The position numbers and the translations under genes were made by a program. Positions 1 through 11,800 of a stretch of DNA of 64,000 nucleotides are shown one piece after another; positions within the stretch are counted from its first letter, which is position 1; every line of letters begins with the position of its first letter. Location of the stretch: contig NW_019211457.1 of assembly GCF_002443255.2 (NCBI RefSeq), positions 29,970,610 through 30,034,609 on the forward strand, in the 5' to 3' direction. The DNA comes from Varroa destructor (Eukaryota > Arthropoda > Arachnida > Mesostigmata > Varroidae). The notes below the pieces were generated by a model. It was not told the origin of the DNA, did not search any database, and saw only the letters and a list, made by a program, of their open reading frames with translations.

Positions 1-3000
1 ATCGGACAGCAACATCGATTGCTTGCTCTCACATTCTTCACACTGCCATCACATTGAATCTATGTAAGTGTATGCAGGTTTATCAGAGACAATAAAAGAT
101 TGCGACGAGGCTTTCAAGCAGATACGCCAAGTTCCGGTGAGGTGAAAACGTCTTCACGATTATGGACTCCGTATGCACGTACACGTATGTATGTGGCGAG
201 CACGCGAAAACCCCAGACACCCCGATAGTCAAGGTCTATTTCGATAACTTCTTTCGAAAACCCAAACAATATATAGTACGTGTTCCGTAGAGTGCTTTTT
301 AGACTCTGCATGGGCTATGAAGAAAGCACAGCAGCACGGGCATGCGCCCAATGAAAATAATTTTTGTATTTGACAAAGCGTTTATCATGCTTTGTTTCTC
401 GAACTTAAGATGGCCATACATAAGTCTGATACTATTATCTAGTAATATATTAACAATGATAATTTATAATGAACAAAACGGATTAATCAGGTACGGTTTT
501 TCGTGATAATACTCTAAGACAGAACTCTGATCAGATAGCGCGCACAATTCCTTATATAAAAAAAATCTGCTAGAATTTTCTGTTAAGACCGAGTGTCACT
601 GATGACCAAACATGTTACTTCTTGAAATTGACAGACATTTTACGCAGTCTGCGCGAATGCTTAAAGCACTTGTTTATAGTAACAACAATCATAATAAAAA
701 TAAAAAGCCATGCACCTCAATGGTGGCAATAATCTAAAGTCATTGACGTTGCAAAATAGTTTGCCGTACCAATTGCTCCTTTTCGTTATGCGCCTTACCA
801 TACCATCTGCTTTATGGTTTTAAGCGGCGGTCACAAGAACTCTTTCCTACTTCAGATACTACGAATGACCCTGCGGCTTTGTCCTTACCTCATATTCTTG
901 ATGATGATGGCGACTTATTGGTTGACGGATGACTGGAGAAGAAACGCAGTTTTCTTTTGTTTATATTATGGCCAACGCTGGGCTAATCGTGGGATCTTCT
1001 TGTTTTACTTCCTCCGTGAACCACCCCAGAAAAACCGTCAGGCTAGAGAGACATCTCGCTCTCGATTTCTCTCTCACTCCCTGTATGTTTCCCAGGACGG
1101 GGTGGTATGCCCTCCGCCGTTGCCGCACACACTGCCTATTTTGCGCAAGCTGTGGGGGAGTAAGAAGAATCGATGTTGTTCTGTTATGGAACCGGGGTCG
1201 GCGCTAGAGGGTACAATACAATCATAACACCCCTCTAAGTCTTGGCTCTAACAGAGTGCTCTTACTTCTCGAAAACGAACATATCTTCATCATGTCTTTT
1301 TGGTCCGTAGTCGTGGCAGCAGTGGTGCTGCCTGCCTATCTATTCCTTGTTTTGTCTTCGCGCACTTCCGGTGCTCTCTCTTCGCCAGTGCTGCCTCCTC
1401 CTGGACAACCAGGAAACGAGATAAAAGGATGAAAAAAAAAGCTGTGGTAGAGAGTACAAAGCTCTGCATAGAAAAGAGACTGGATCTATAGCGCTTTGTT
1501 ATAGAATTCTTATGTGTGCTATGTCATCCAGCATGCAGCACATATCCTACCTAGAGCTAGCGAATGTTTCACGAATGACGAGCCTAAACGAAAGTAGTGC
1601 AGAGCCAACCGAGGAAAACGGTTCAAGAGCACAACAACGCAGTGTTTCATTTGTGTTGTGTCCCTATTCATTGCATCTCACGATGTTGAGCATCGCTGAC
1701 TGCAGCGTCCAGAGTTGAGCGGTTGGCCCTTAAAATGGGGTCACTCATTGGTTTGCGAGTGACAGTTGCGAATAGTTGCAAAAAGAGCCACTAGGAAAAA
1801 ATGCGGAAATCTAGTTCAAGCCAGCTTATCGACGTCGCGGAACTCGAGGAAATAAATGTTCATATTTCGCATTTTGATATATACCTTAGACCGTAGATTT
1901 TCTACTTAATTTAAATACTTATACATGAAAATTATGTGTTTTTATTGCCAATTCGATATTACGTTTGCCTCTATAATAGCAGTACTAATGGCCACCACAG
2001 TCATTTGTAGCTTGCAGCTGTACGGAACAGACAAAACGTATTTTTCTTCGCCATTCAACCGATAAAGGTTTATAATGCGTCACCGTATTGGAATAAGTGA
2101 AAAAACACGATAGGCTGTCTTATTGGTTCTATTTCTAGATGACGTTTTGAAAAGAGGGCGGCAATAAATTAACGTTCGCTAACTCTGACAGCTTCTGTCC
2201 TCGCAGTCGTAGCAGCTTGAAACAACGATCCCTTTTGGCTTACTCCCATTGTCCCAGTTTGGAGCTTCATCCAGTTGTTAGTTAAGGGCAAGGGGAGGAT
2301 GAGCAAGGAAAATAGCCGATCGCTTAGGGGCCGCTAGACCTTCGTGCAGTCTTGTATTGTGTATATGTGCGAATGTGCGTATGTGTGTTCATGTATGTAT
2401 TGTAAAATTAGATCAAGTCGTCCCCCACGCCAAACCTGGAGGGGCGTAGAACCCTTGATGGTTGTCCTTGTAGCAGCTTCCTTCTAGCTTACTTCTTCTT
2501 CGCTGCGAAGAAAAACATAATGTCTTCTCATTGCAGTTGGATCCAATCCGAAGAGTCATTGTGTTGCATGTCTCCTCGCCAAATAGACGCACTATTTGCC
2601 GACTGCTGCGATGAGCTCGGGAGGGTTTGCCGAAAACACTGCTCCCCCAGCTAGTAGCTTTGGTGTCCGCTTTTTTTGTTTCCGGTCGCACTCTGCTGTT
2701 TCTTTCCTATTCAGGCATAACCGACAAAAAGTGACGATGAGTTTACGAGCCGGATTTGCGCGCCAAGCTGAGATGGGGGGGGGGGGCAGTGCCATTAAAT
2801 GTACATTTGGCACTGAATGCACTAACATAGGCAAATACACACACTTTAACGTACAAGCTCGCGTTGCTCACGTTCGCACATACGATATACATACAGTGTC
2901 CGACAATTGCAGTCGCAACAATCCTTTAGCTGTATTTCGCCTCCCTAACCTTCAAGTCTGCCTAGCCCTAACAAGTTTGGTGATGGCACTCTGTCACCGC

Positions 3001-4330
3001 TACCACCCTGACAATAATGCTCCTTCAATAAGGCTAGTGGGAACCAGTTTCTGCACTTAGCCTCTTTTCGTATGCCTTCCCTCTTTGTTTCATTCGTTGA
3101 CCCATTGCCCTATCTCAATACCGCTTTCCTTTTCGTTACCCTGACCTCTCGGATTTTTACTAGGAGAATTAGAGAATTTGGGTTGAAAAGGGCAACGAAC
3201 AAACGAAAATTGCAAGAAGATCTTTGTGGGATGGAAAGGGTGAGGAGTAGCAGTATGTAGTAGTCTTTACTAGGACGTATTCTAAGTGCTAGTATCACTT
3301 CAGCACTCGTGTCGAGAAAGACGAAGTGCCGCAAGCGATAGAGATACTACAGACCAGCAGATTAACCTTTACTTAACTTAAGAAAAGCCGTCGTTTATCG
3401 TAGCGTCCTTCGTGTCGTACTCCTTCAGCCAGTGAGGGGTCAATGCAATTCAATGCTGGATGGGTTGGCAGTTGCACTATGTTGCGACATCATTGGCGGC
3501 CGGTTATAGGCCTATAAGGCTATAAAGCTGAAATAGCATTAGGAGCGCGGAGGGTGGTGGCTTGTGCACAATGCACAGGGTCTGTAGCACGGTGGCCACT
3601 CATTGCATAATTGCATTCTTCACCCCCGCATCTCAGTTGGCGGTTGTAGCCCTCGTCTCACTTACCCATTCCAAACAGAGCAGATCCTAGCTCACTGTGA
3701 ATGGTGTAACACTCCCTGCGTCTCGATGACATTCCTTGGTGTTTATTTGTCACTCGGTTGTCCTTTTGGCCACTGGTTTCGCACTGGTTCGCTGCGCCTA
3801 GCATCTGTCTCTTGACTCATACGTATGAAAGGCGGCCTCGCACCGGGACGTCTCTCCTACAGAAACACGCCGCCGGACGGGACCGCCCGAAGAACTGCGA
3901 CGCGAGACTCGCCGCTAGCTTCTGCTTGTCGCATGATTCTGTCCGAATCTTCACGTTGGCATCTTGGTGCGATGCCCCAGTGTGGCAAGCAACGAACCCA
4001 ATCTTGACGTGGCGCTGATGCGGGCCAATCCGAGAGAAATAAGGACCTTAGAAGGTTCGCTTGCCGCCAGCCCTAGACAGCCTTTGGATAGATGAGACTC
4101 GTGAAGGGCGAGATACGACAACAGAAGAAAATGGGTATTCCCAACTTTAAACCCTTTGGTATCTGCCCTCAGCACTACTTGGCTCGCGATGAAAAGCCAA
4201 ATGAAAAGTAACCAACGAATAAACCAAACTAGCACCATCTTTCGACCGTGGTGCAGCAAGCAAAGATGAAAAGGAAGAAATTTCTTAAGTTCTCGGAACC
4301 CTCTATGCTTGGTGGATAGGAGATTTTGTT
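1..4330. other. Non-coding stretch, no gene recognised
   Basis: The stretch mixes AT-rich DNA (about 350-720 and 1860-2170) with more GC-rich patches (about 800-1240, 2200-3060 and 3540-4020). The longest open frame, 2596-3060 on the plus strand, shows no domain, overlaps opposite-strand frames and crosses a G12 run, so I do not call it a gene. A TG-rich low-complexity stretch lies at about 2355-2402. A perfect 14-bp palindrome built on AGGCCT sits at 3504-3517. Confidence 0.6.
2775..2786. repeat. Mononucleotide run G12
   Basis: Twelve consecutive G bases are directly visible. Runs like this are prone to length error in sequencing and to real slippage, and any frame that crosses it is unreliable. 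Confidence 0.95.
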
Positions 4331-4352
4331 TGCCTGCCTGCCTGCCTGCCTG
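4331..4352. repeat. Tetranucleotide microsatellite (TGCC)n
   Basis: Five and a half uninterrupted TGCC units are visible. No gene is recognisable around it. Confidence 0.95.
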
Positions 4353-7300
4353 CTTCGTGTAATGTAACCTCTTGCAGGTATATGCAGGGTAATGAATTTT
4401 TGGTACATCATCCCGTTACGCCATTGTCGACTTCTTGAAAATGGACGCACGATGAGTTTGCACGGCGTTCGAGTACAGGAAAGGCCCAATAGACAGCGGT
4501 GCGGTTGAGGGTGAAATAAATCTTTGGCTAAAGAAAAAAAGTATGCCGTGACAATAAACAGTAAAGATTTATTGCACTAACCTATATCATAAGTATGAAA
4601 CAGCGGTGTTTCGTCTTAACACTTGTTGTCTACGAAAAGGTCTCTGACCAGATGTTATAACATCAATGACATATGTGATGCGATAAACGGGATTCCGTTT
4701 ATACTAGATGTAGAAAGCTGTAACGAAGACTGATTGTTAATAATCACTTTTTGCGCTTCAATTAATTTCGGTAAACTGGATAAATATTTCCCGATCCTGG
4801 CAGCCCTCGTTTGCTAAGTTCGTGCTTTCATAGCATCGTAATAGAACAGACAACACAATTGTTTAGAACTGTGATAATAATTCAATTAAAGAAGATGCGA
4901 ATAAGCAAAGGAGCTTCGAATAGCGATCAGGTCTGCAAAAACTCTGCTCCTCTATTTCCATCCCGTGATTACATCCATAGCGCCAGCGTTTTGCTCTTTG
5001 GACTTTTTGAGTACCAGATAGCAAATTATTAACAGACCTGTTGGCTGACTGGATAACGAAGCCGATTAATTAAATACACCTTCGAGGATAGTAGTATGCT
5101 ATTGAATATTGTTGCTTAGAGTTTCTAGGAAGAGCTTCGCTCTTTCGTCTGTCTCGCTAGACAAATATAGTTAGTGATAGATAAAAGAAGATCCAGATAT
5201 GTATAATTAGGCGTATATATTCCCATTATTGTCATGAGCAGCCCATACTAAATGCAAGATAGTTGGGTCTGCCAGCAGGAGTACGAAGGTCATCTGACAC
5301 AGAAGCATCCTGCATAAGGTGACGATGGAGGACGAGGAAAACAAAAAGTGTGGTGGAACAAATATGGTGATGACTTTCGAGAGAAGTCACAATTCAGTGA
5401 AGGGGTGATGAAAGTGTCATCACGCCGAAGTAGCAAGCGCTATTGTTCGAGACTGACAGTTCTTACTTCAGTTGAAAACTAGCTGATTATTGTACTGAGA
5501 AACAAAAGATGACAAGTAGATGAATATGGCTACATATATATATCGTGTGTTATTATATGCTATTAACGGCATTGACACAACGCATATGGGTAACAGCCAT
5601 AATAGCGAGTTGGTAAGCGATCTCGAAGATAAAGATGGAAGCACTGCCCACATATACATGCAATCTTATCTTATTTTTTTAAAGGAATAATCCGGATTTT
5701 AGGAACTACAACATAGACAATCCTGAAGAGTGAATCGAGCGACAGTAATATTCGAATCTCAATCTAGAAACAATTATCCTCTTTGTATAGGGTGGCAAAA
5801 GAGATTAAGAAAGGCGCTTACATCTGCTGGTACGAAATGTATGACATCGTAAACAATACTAATCGTGCAAGGTAGTGTATAAAACAGGAGATGTTTATTC
5901 CTAATAGGAAATTATTTCTGAGAGTTTTGCCTAAGGCATGTTCTAGATTCTATACAAACCCCAATATCTACCACACACGGCAAAGCCATTCACGTTACCG
6001 TAGAAGATTACTGAAGTCTACAGGCCATACAACGGTGGGAAATTTTCTAGTACCAAGTTCTTCAAGTCAACGCCAGCTTGTTCTCGTCGACCGTGCAGGT
6101 GGGTGTCATTTCAGATATGATGTCCATATGTGGCCTGCCAGAGGAGGGGAGCAAGCTGGCTTCAACGCTCGTCAACATTGCCTTCCCACCTCCCAGCGCC
6201 CGCGTCCTCTTTCTTACTACGCTGTTCGTTCGCGTTATCCAACTTATCCACTTAGACACAGAGCTGGCTTCGGTAGTTGCGCCAATAGTAATAGCAGCAG
6301 CAATGCTGTTGGCGGCAGTAAAGGAACTGACGAACCATGCAGGCCGGATTGGTTCTTGCTGCAAACGCTGTTGTTGCAGCAGCAGCAGTAACTCCTATAA
6401 CGCGAGGACCAGACTCGAAGTCGTGTGTCTCTTTGTAGCCGTTTCGCAGTGGGTGGGGTAGTTGATCAATGTAAATCTAATAATAAGGAAACCCAGCCGT
6501 CAGTTTGGCATCCCCGATCCCCTTCGCCAGTTTCACTGGCTCAAGACAGGCTCCCGAGTACAAGTGAGCCAACAGACAAGGGACATGGCTGGAAGTGGCT
6601 AGCGAGAGGCCTTTTGGCTACCCCAGAGCAAGACAGGGGTAGGACATTGATGGCAAAGCAAGTCTGCAGAATGGTCTGTCCTATGTCCTTCGTCTTGATC
6701 CAACTCGCCACTTGCTCTTGCCGCATATATACGAGCTCTCTGTCTCGTTAGAGACCAGCGTTGTCAGGTACTGCCAAAAGGCCCAAAGGGGTTCTGTCGA
6801 TACGGCCGATGAATCAGGCTAGTTATGGCAATACATCATAACTAAACGGTAACAAGAAGCGAGTTGTCATCAAATAAAACGAGCCACAAAATTATACCCC
6901 AACAAAGTAATTTGTGGTAGACTTAAGTGAATCGGTGGCATGTGTATTTCTATATAGTCAGTGGCAATGAAGGGCTAGTACCGATATTTTTCTTCAGCCT
7001 TTAGTGAATCAACTATCATTTGCTGTAGATGTAAGATTCCTGGATTGTAATTCTGTTCCTACATATAGTAATTATATGTTTGATACAGCATCTAAAACAA
7101 TGCATATTCTAAATTCGTCCTGTTCGAAGTCATCTTCCCAAGCAATATCAATCCATTGAATTAGTTGTTGAAGATCGTCGTAAAAAATATCTATATCTCA
7201 GTCACTCGGCGTCGAAGCGGATTGAAACAACGGGGGCAGACTGCCACCGAGGAGGTTCACGGCCCTCCGCTGATCAGGCTTGTAGGGGTTGACTTTTTAG

Positions 7301-8360
7301 TTGCCCCAGGGCATTGCCATGTCAGCGATCAGCAGTCGCAGGTTGTTAGAATGGCTGGACGGAAAAAGATGAGGCCAGTTAGATAGGGAGGATAAACGAA
7401 CACGCCTGGGCATGAAACAAAAGCTAAAGCGGCATACACTAAACTTAAAATTGATTTAGGCTACGGCAACGAGACGACTCAAATGTTTATTATACAAACT
7501 AGTTGTCTAATGTTACCATTTTGATAAAAGAGTTCTAAACAAAAATAGATAACCAAAAAATATCTAAGAAATAAATAAAAACCACCCCTTTTTATTTGCA
7601 ATCAATTAAATTTTACTTTTTTATTATATTCAAAATGTGGAAACAACCTTAAATGGTCCGATCAATTCTATGATACGAAAGGTACGCGAATAACAGTGAC
7701 ACAAACGCGTCATCTGAACATATATGCTGCATACTATAAAGTTATGTATGCACCCATCTATAATCAATAGGGCAAACGTGTACACTGAGTAAGAGAATTT
7801 CTATTATCATACGTCCATTCATAAGAGGGTTCGACCTCAGAAAATGCACGGCTCTATAACTGCGCTGCGAAAGCTTATAGCTCTTAAGGGTCTCGCGCGT
7901 GTTTTATACTCCACTGCCATTTTGGGCTAGTCAAGGACTAATCTTTAACTACGCCGGTGGATTATCCAGGACTAACGGTTTGACTTAGGCCCATATCCGT
8001 TAGTCTCAGTGGTCAGCATCAGCACAGGATAACACGAAGTCTTATAGACCTTAGCGGGGTCGTAGGCGGACGAATCGCCTGACGCCGCCATGTCACCCAG
8101 GGGCCGGCCCACTTTCCTTTTGATATCTTTTGTTGTTGTCTTTAACAAATAACGCTGATCGAATTACCGTACCAATTCCTTTTACAACGTATCTTTCCCG
8201 ACCTTGTTCGCAAGCTGGTCAGTGCTACCGGCCAACACGGCAGCCAGAGATGACGTCATCATCTTCTTCAGGGACAGCTTTTATGTCGATACAGTTTCTC
8301 ACGGAGGTCAGCGTTAGCTCCTCCAAAAGGCAAAACGTATGGCGCGTCGTATTTGTGTGC
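4353..8360. other. Non-coding stretch, no gene recognised
   Basis: Mostly AT-rich. A more GC-rich island at about 6050-6750 carries overlapping open frames on both strands (5891-6391 plus, 6078-6461 plus, 6062-6364 minus) and a GTTGTTG/CAGCAGCAG stretch near 6369-6388. None of the frames shows a known domain, and frames open on both strands at once are more likely due to a shortage of stop codons than to a gene. The rest shows nothing I can name. Confidence 0.55.
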
Positions 8361-8376
8361 TTCCTTCCTTCCTTCC
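8361..8376. repeat. Tetranucleotide microsatellite (TTCC)4
   Basis: Four perfect TTCC units are directly visible in otherwise unremarkable DNA. Confidence 0.9.
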
Positions 8377-8813
8377 TATCTAGATTTATTTGCTATTTTG
8401 TTAGCGTGCTTGGCAGAGAACAAAAACACACGCTTTTCGACCGTTTGTATTCTTCCTTGATCGATTTTTGAGAAAAAGCTTAAACAGCTCTATGAGGCTT
8501 CTTTTTTCGTTGGGCTAAACAATGTTTGCTGACAGAACGACCCCTACGTTTACCTGCCTATAAAATGAGTGATGTCAACATTCGCAATAAAATTAATAGA
8601 AAATAATGAAAACAGTTAATAAAAGAAAATTGTTTGGGCTAACTGAGTTATCGAAAATAGCTTCCTGATAAAAGAAATCGGTTTCTGCAGTCAGTGGAAC
8701 AGCTTATATATCCTACATCATGTCGACGATGAACTGATGCCATTGCATTGTAAGTATAACAGCTTCCTCGGGCATAACCTGTCTTTGAAGGCAGTTCAAG
8801 CCATTGTAAGTCT
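8377..8813. other. Non-coding stretch
   Basis: AT-rich DNA with no recognisable gene, repeat or structured element. Confidence 0.55.
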
Positions 8814-8853
8814 ATTATAAGAAGTATAAAATCATTATAGGAAGTATAAAATC
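8814..8853. repeat. Tandem duplication, 20-bp unit x2
   Basis: Two adjacent 20-bp units, 8814-8833 and 8834-8853, differ at one position (A versus G at unit position 7). The unit is AT-rich. The close match suggests a recent local duplication by slippage. No function is apparent. Confidence 0.9.
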
Positions 8854-11800
8854 AAAGTTTGCAGCGTCTCAAATAAAAAATGAAACCATGGCATGCATTA
8901 TGGCTCAGCGCGGCATATCAACCAGAAAAAAAAAAGAATCTAAACTTTTTGCGCATTGTTATATCCGCAGCTATAATAGAAATTAGCCTCGAGAGAAGCA
9001 AGGGAGATATCATTCTAATACAGTTATAGGCATATGAATTTCGACTTCCAATTACTTCCCACGATTGTATCGTCGTTTTTGCCGTAACACGTATCGGGCT
9101 TTCGTTGTCTCCCACCGAGTGTTTTTTTCATATGCTGGCTACGGCAGGAAGTTAAGTAAATTGTGATTCTCTACTGGCTATCATCTCGCTTGAGCTTTCT
9201 GATTCACTTTGCCGTGTGCGTTGCGGCAGCCGCTAGGGTCTGCCAGTATCAGTTCCACCTCGGTCAGCCTATCCGATGTGTTCTACCGTCTTGTCTGTGG
9301 GTCCTAAAGATGAACAAGCCGACAGACGGTCGTCGGCCGCCAGTCTTCACGATCGACCGAAGATTAATTGAACTCCTCCCGACTCCTTCTGCTAGTCATC
9401 TGTGCGGGAGAATCATCTACAGGCGAAGCATATAAGAGAGTGCAGGAGTGCGCAAAAAGTCTCCAGCAGCTTCGCGAACAAAGACGCTGGGCAACTCTGC
9501 TTCTGCCGTAAGCGCAGTAGGAGTCGAGATGGATGAAGAGATTTGCTGTCACCCTTAGAAAGGCAAGACTGGAACGCCTCTATGAAGACGGGAGCTGGGA
9601 CGATCCCGAGCCGTACACATTGCCACCCTCGACACAACTTTGCTGCTAATCATTGCCATTGCGACGGAAAGTGGTGTGTAGGTGCAAGAATAGAGCGGGA
9701 ACATCTCGACTTAACAATAGCAGAACCAGTAGCGGCTGCAATAATTGTTCTCTGATCACATTGATTCTCCCTGACTTCAATACGACCATAGTTTGAGTGT
9801 TTACCAGCCGAAACGGTGTTTTGGACACGTCAAATCTTTGACGGGGTGCTGAGGCTGGTTAAGATTCCGAGCTGTTGCATAAAGACTCCCTCGAAAAATT
9901 ACATCAGTACATCTGTCCATAGGTTCTTAAAAACTATTGATTTCTTGTTAATTGGGTGCTTTGAACGCGACAGCGACGCAGTAATTGTTTCAAAGATCGC
10001 TTTTTAAAGCAAGTAATACCCGAAAAAACGTGTTCATCATTTACGACCCCTCTTCAGCTTTTTTACCGATTTTCATGTCTTCAATTTTTAGGGCGGGAAC
10101 CATCGTTATATATGTCGCTAAAATGTAGCCTTGAATTTTTATTTTCATCATAATAACATTATTTATTTTGATGTTGATTATTAAGGCATTGATTTACTCT
10201 CGATTGTCGTTGTATACGATGCAACTGTTATTACCAAAGCATTGATATTTCATATCGATATCGCGCAGCCTCTTCAAGTACAGCCGATTCTCAATACGGA
10301 GGGTCAAATTGCTGACTTAACATGGTGTTAACTCAATGTTTAATATAAGGATAAGCGCTAGTAACTTGCACATATTTGTCAGCAATTTTGTGGGCAAACC
10401 TTGCCTATAGTGTGGTCAGCAGGACCATCATAAGCGTTCACAGATCGGACGGCTGGGGGCAGGCGTCATATTGTGTACCGTTCCCGAAACCCCAAATGAG
10501 TTGTTCAAACATGCACACACCGATTTAAGCTTTTGTGGTCAACGTGGAGGGAAGCGACGGGTTGATGCTACAGAGACGGTGTAAGTAGATAAACCCAATA
10601 GACGTAACACGGGATGATGAGCCCCTGTGCGTACTCAACTAATGTAGCCATATGCCTACGTACGTTTCGTGATGGTCTCGAAGGGTACGGAGCAACCGTT
10701 ATATATCTAGGACAGAATACCGGAGCTGATGGAGAACAATCACACGTAATTGGGTACTGCAACACTTCGATCAGCGTCTAATAGACGACCATTTTAAATA
10801 ATTGTGCTCTACAAGGTTAGGTTTTGCTAAGGTAATTCTACAATGTTGGTTCAAGTGAACCAATAGGCGTCCGAGTGATCAAAGTAAAATTTGATCGCTT
10901 CGTTTTTGTCAACATGTGGAATTTGTTCCAGTACCTTCCAAACGGTTTCGCTATTTTTTTCTTCAGACTTGAATTTACACCAATTGACTTGGTGTAGGCT
11001 CCTCAATCTGTAGTCGCACACGAAGATTAACTTAGACCTGTTTACAGTTGAAGCTCATCATCGCATTTATTCCGAATCATTTTCTTTTTGTAGTTCAGTC
11101 TCGTACTTATGTCAGTGTGTTAGCATCATTATCTAGTTCAACGATGTTGGTAAGCTCGCAGTTTAGTGCTCCCTCTCACTAGTAAGGACCAGCGTTACAC
11201 TCCAGCCTAAGTAATAGGTACCAGCCCCGTTGAATAGGTCTGCTTAGCCCTTGCGTCATTGGCTCGACCTTCTATGGCAGCCCCGTAGAAGTTCTATTGC
11301 TTGTTCGTGAGTAGTGTTGTCGTGAGCAACCGAACTGTCAGTGTCTATTGCCAACAGCGTAACCACCTAGACCATGACTATGTCATTGAAGTACTTTCTC
11401 AATTGCAGCTGGTTTTTTCCCCCGTTCTATCGGCGTTTTTGTGCCAGTAAACGCATGTTCCCCTCAAATTGGCTCGTTCACTCGGACGCCCGCCGTCTGC
11501 CTGCTACTAAGATTTGTGGCTCCTCCAACCTACAACTACATTTGGTTCGACGCAAATCAGACACGCTACGACAGGTCTCACAGGGAGCAGTTGTTGCTTT
11601 TGCCTGGACTCATCTCGGGGTTATGGTGGAGCGGTACTCTCCTTAGGAGACCAAAAATAAAGGGAAGAGGAAGGTGTCGTGCAAAACGAAACCGATGCGG
11701 TAGCTATTATGAGTGTGCTCCTCCAAAGCGTCTGGCTGAACGCAACCCAACACGGAACACCGTCGAGGAGGTGAAAGCTCTCCAAATGGAATCGTGCATC

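Noticed and set aside
2596..3060. 154-codon plus-strand frame
   Set aside because: It crosses a G12 run, overlaps opposite-strand frames and shows no domain or plausible splice structure.
7826..7840. GGTTCGACCTC as a possible tRNA B box
   Set aside because: No matching A box, acceptor stem or cloverleaf could be found around it. Other GTTCGA occurrences in the window failed in the same way.
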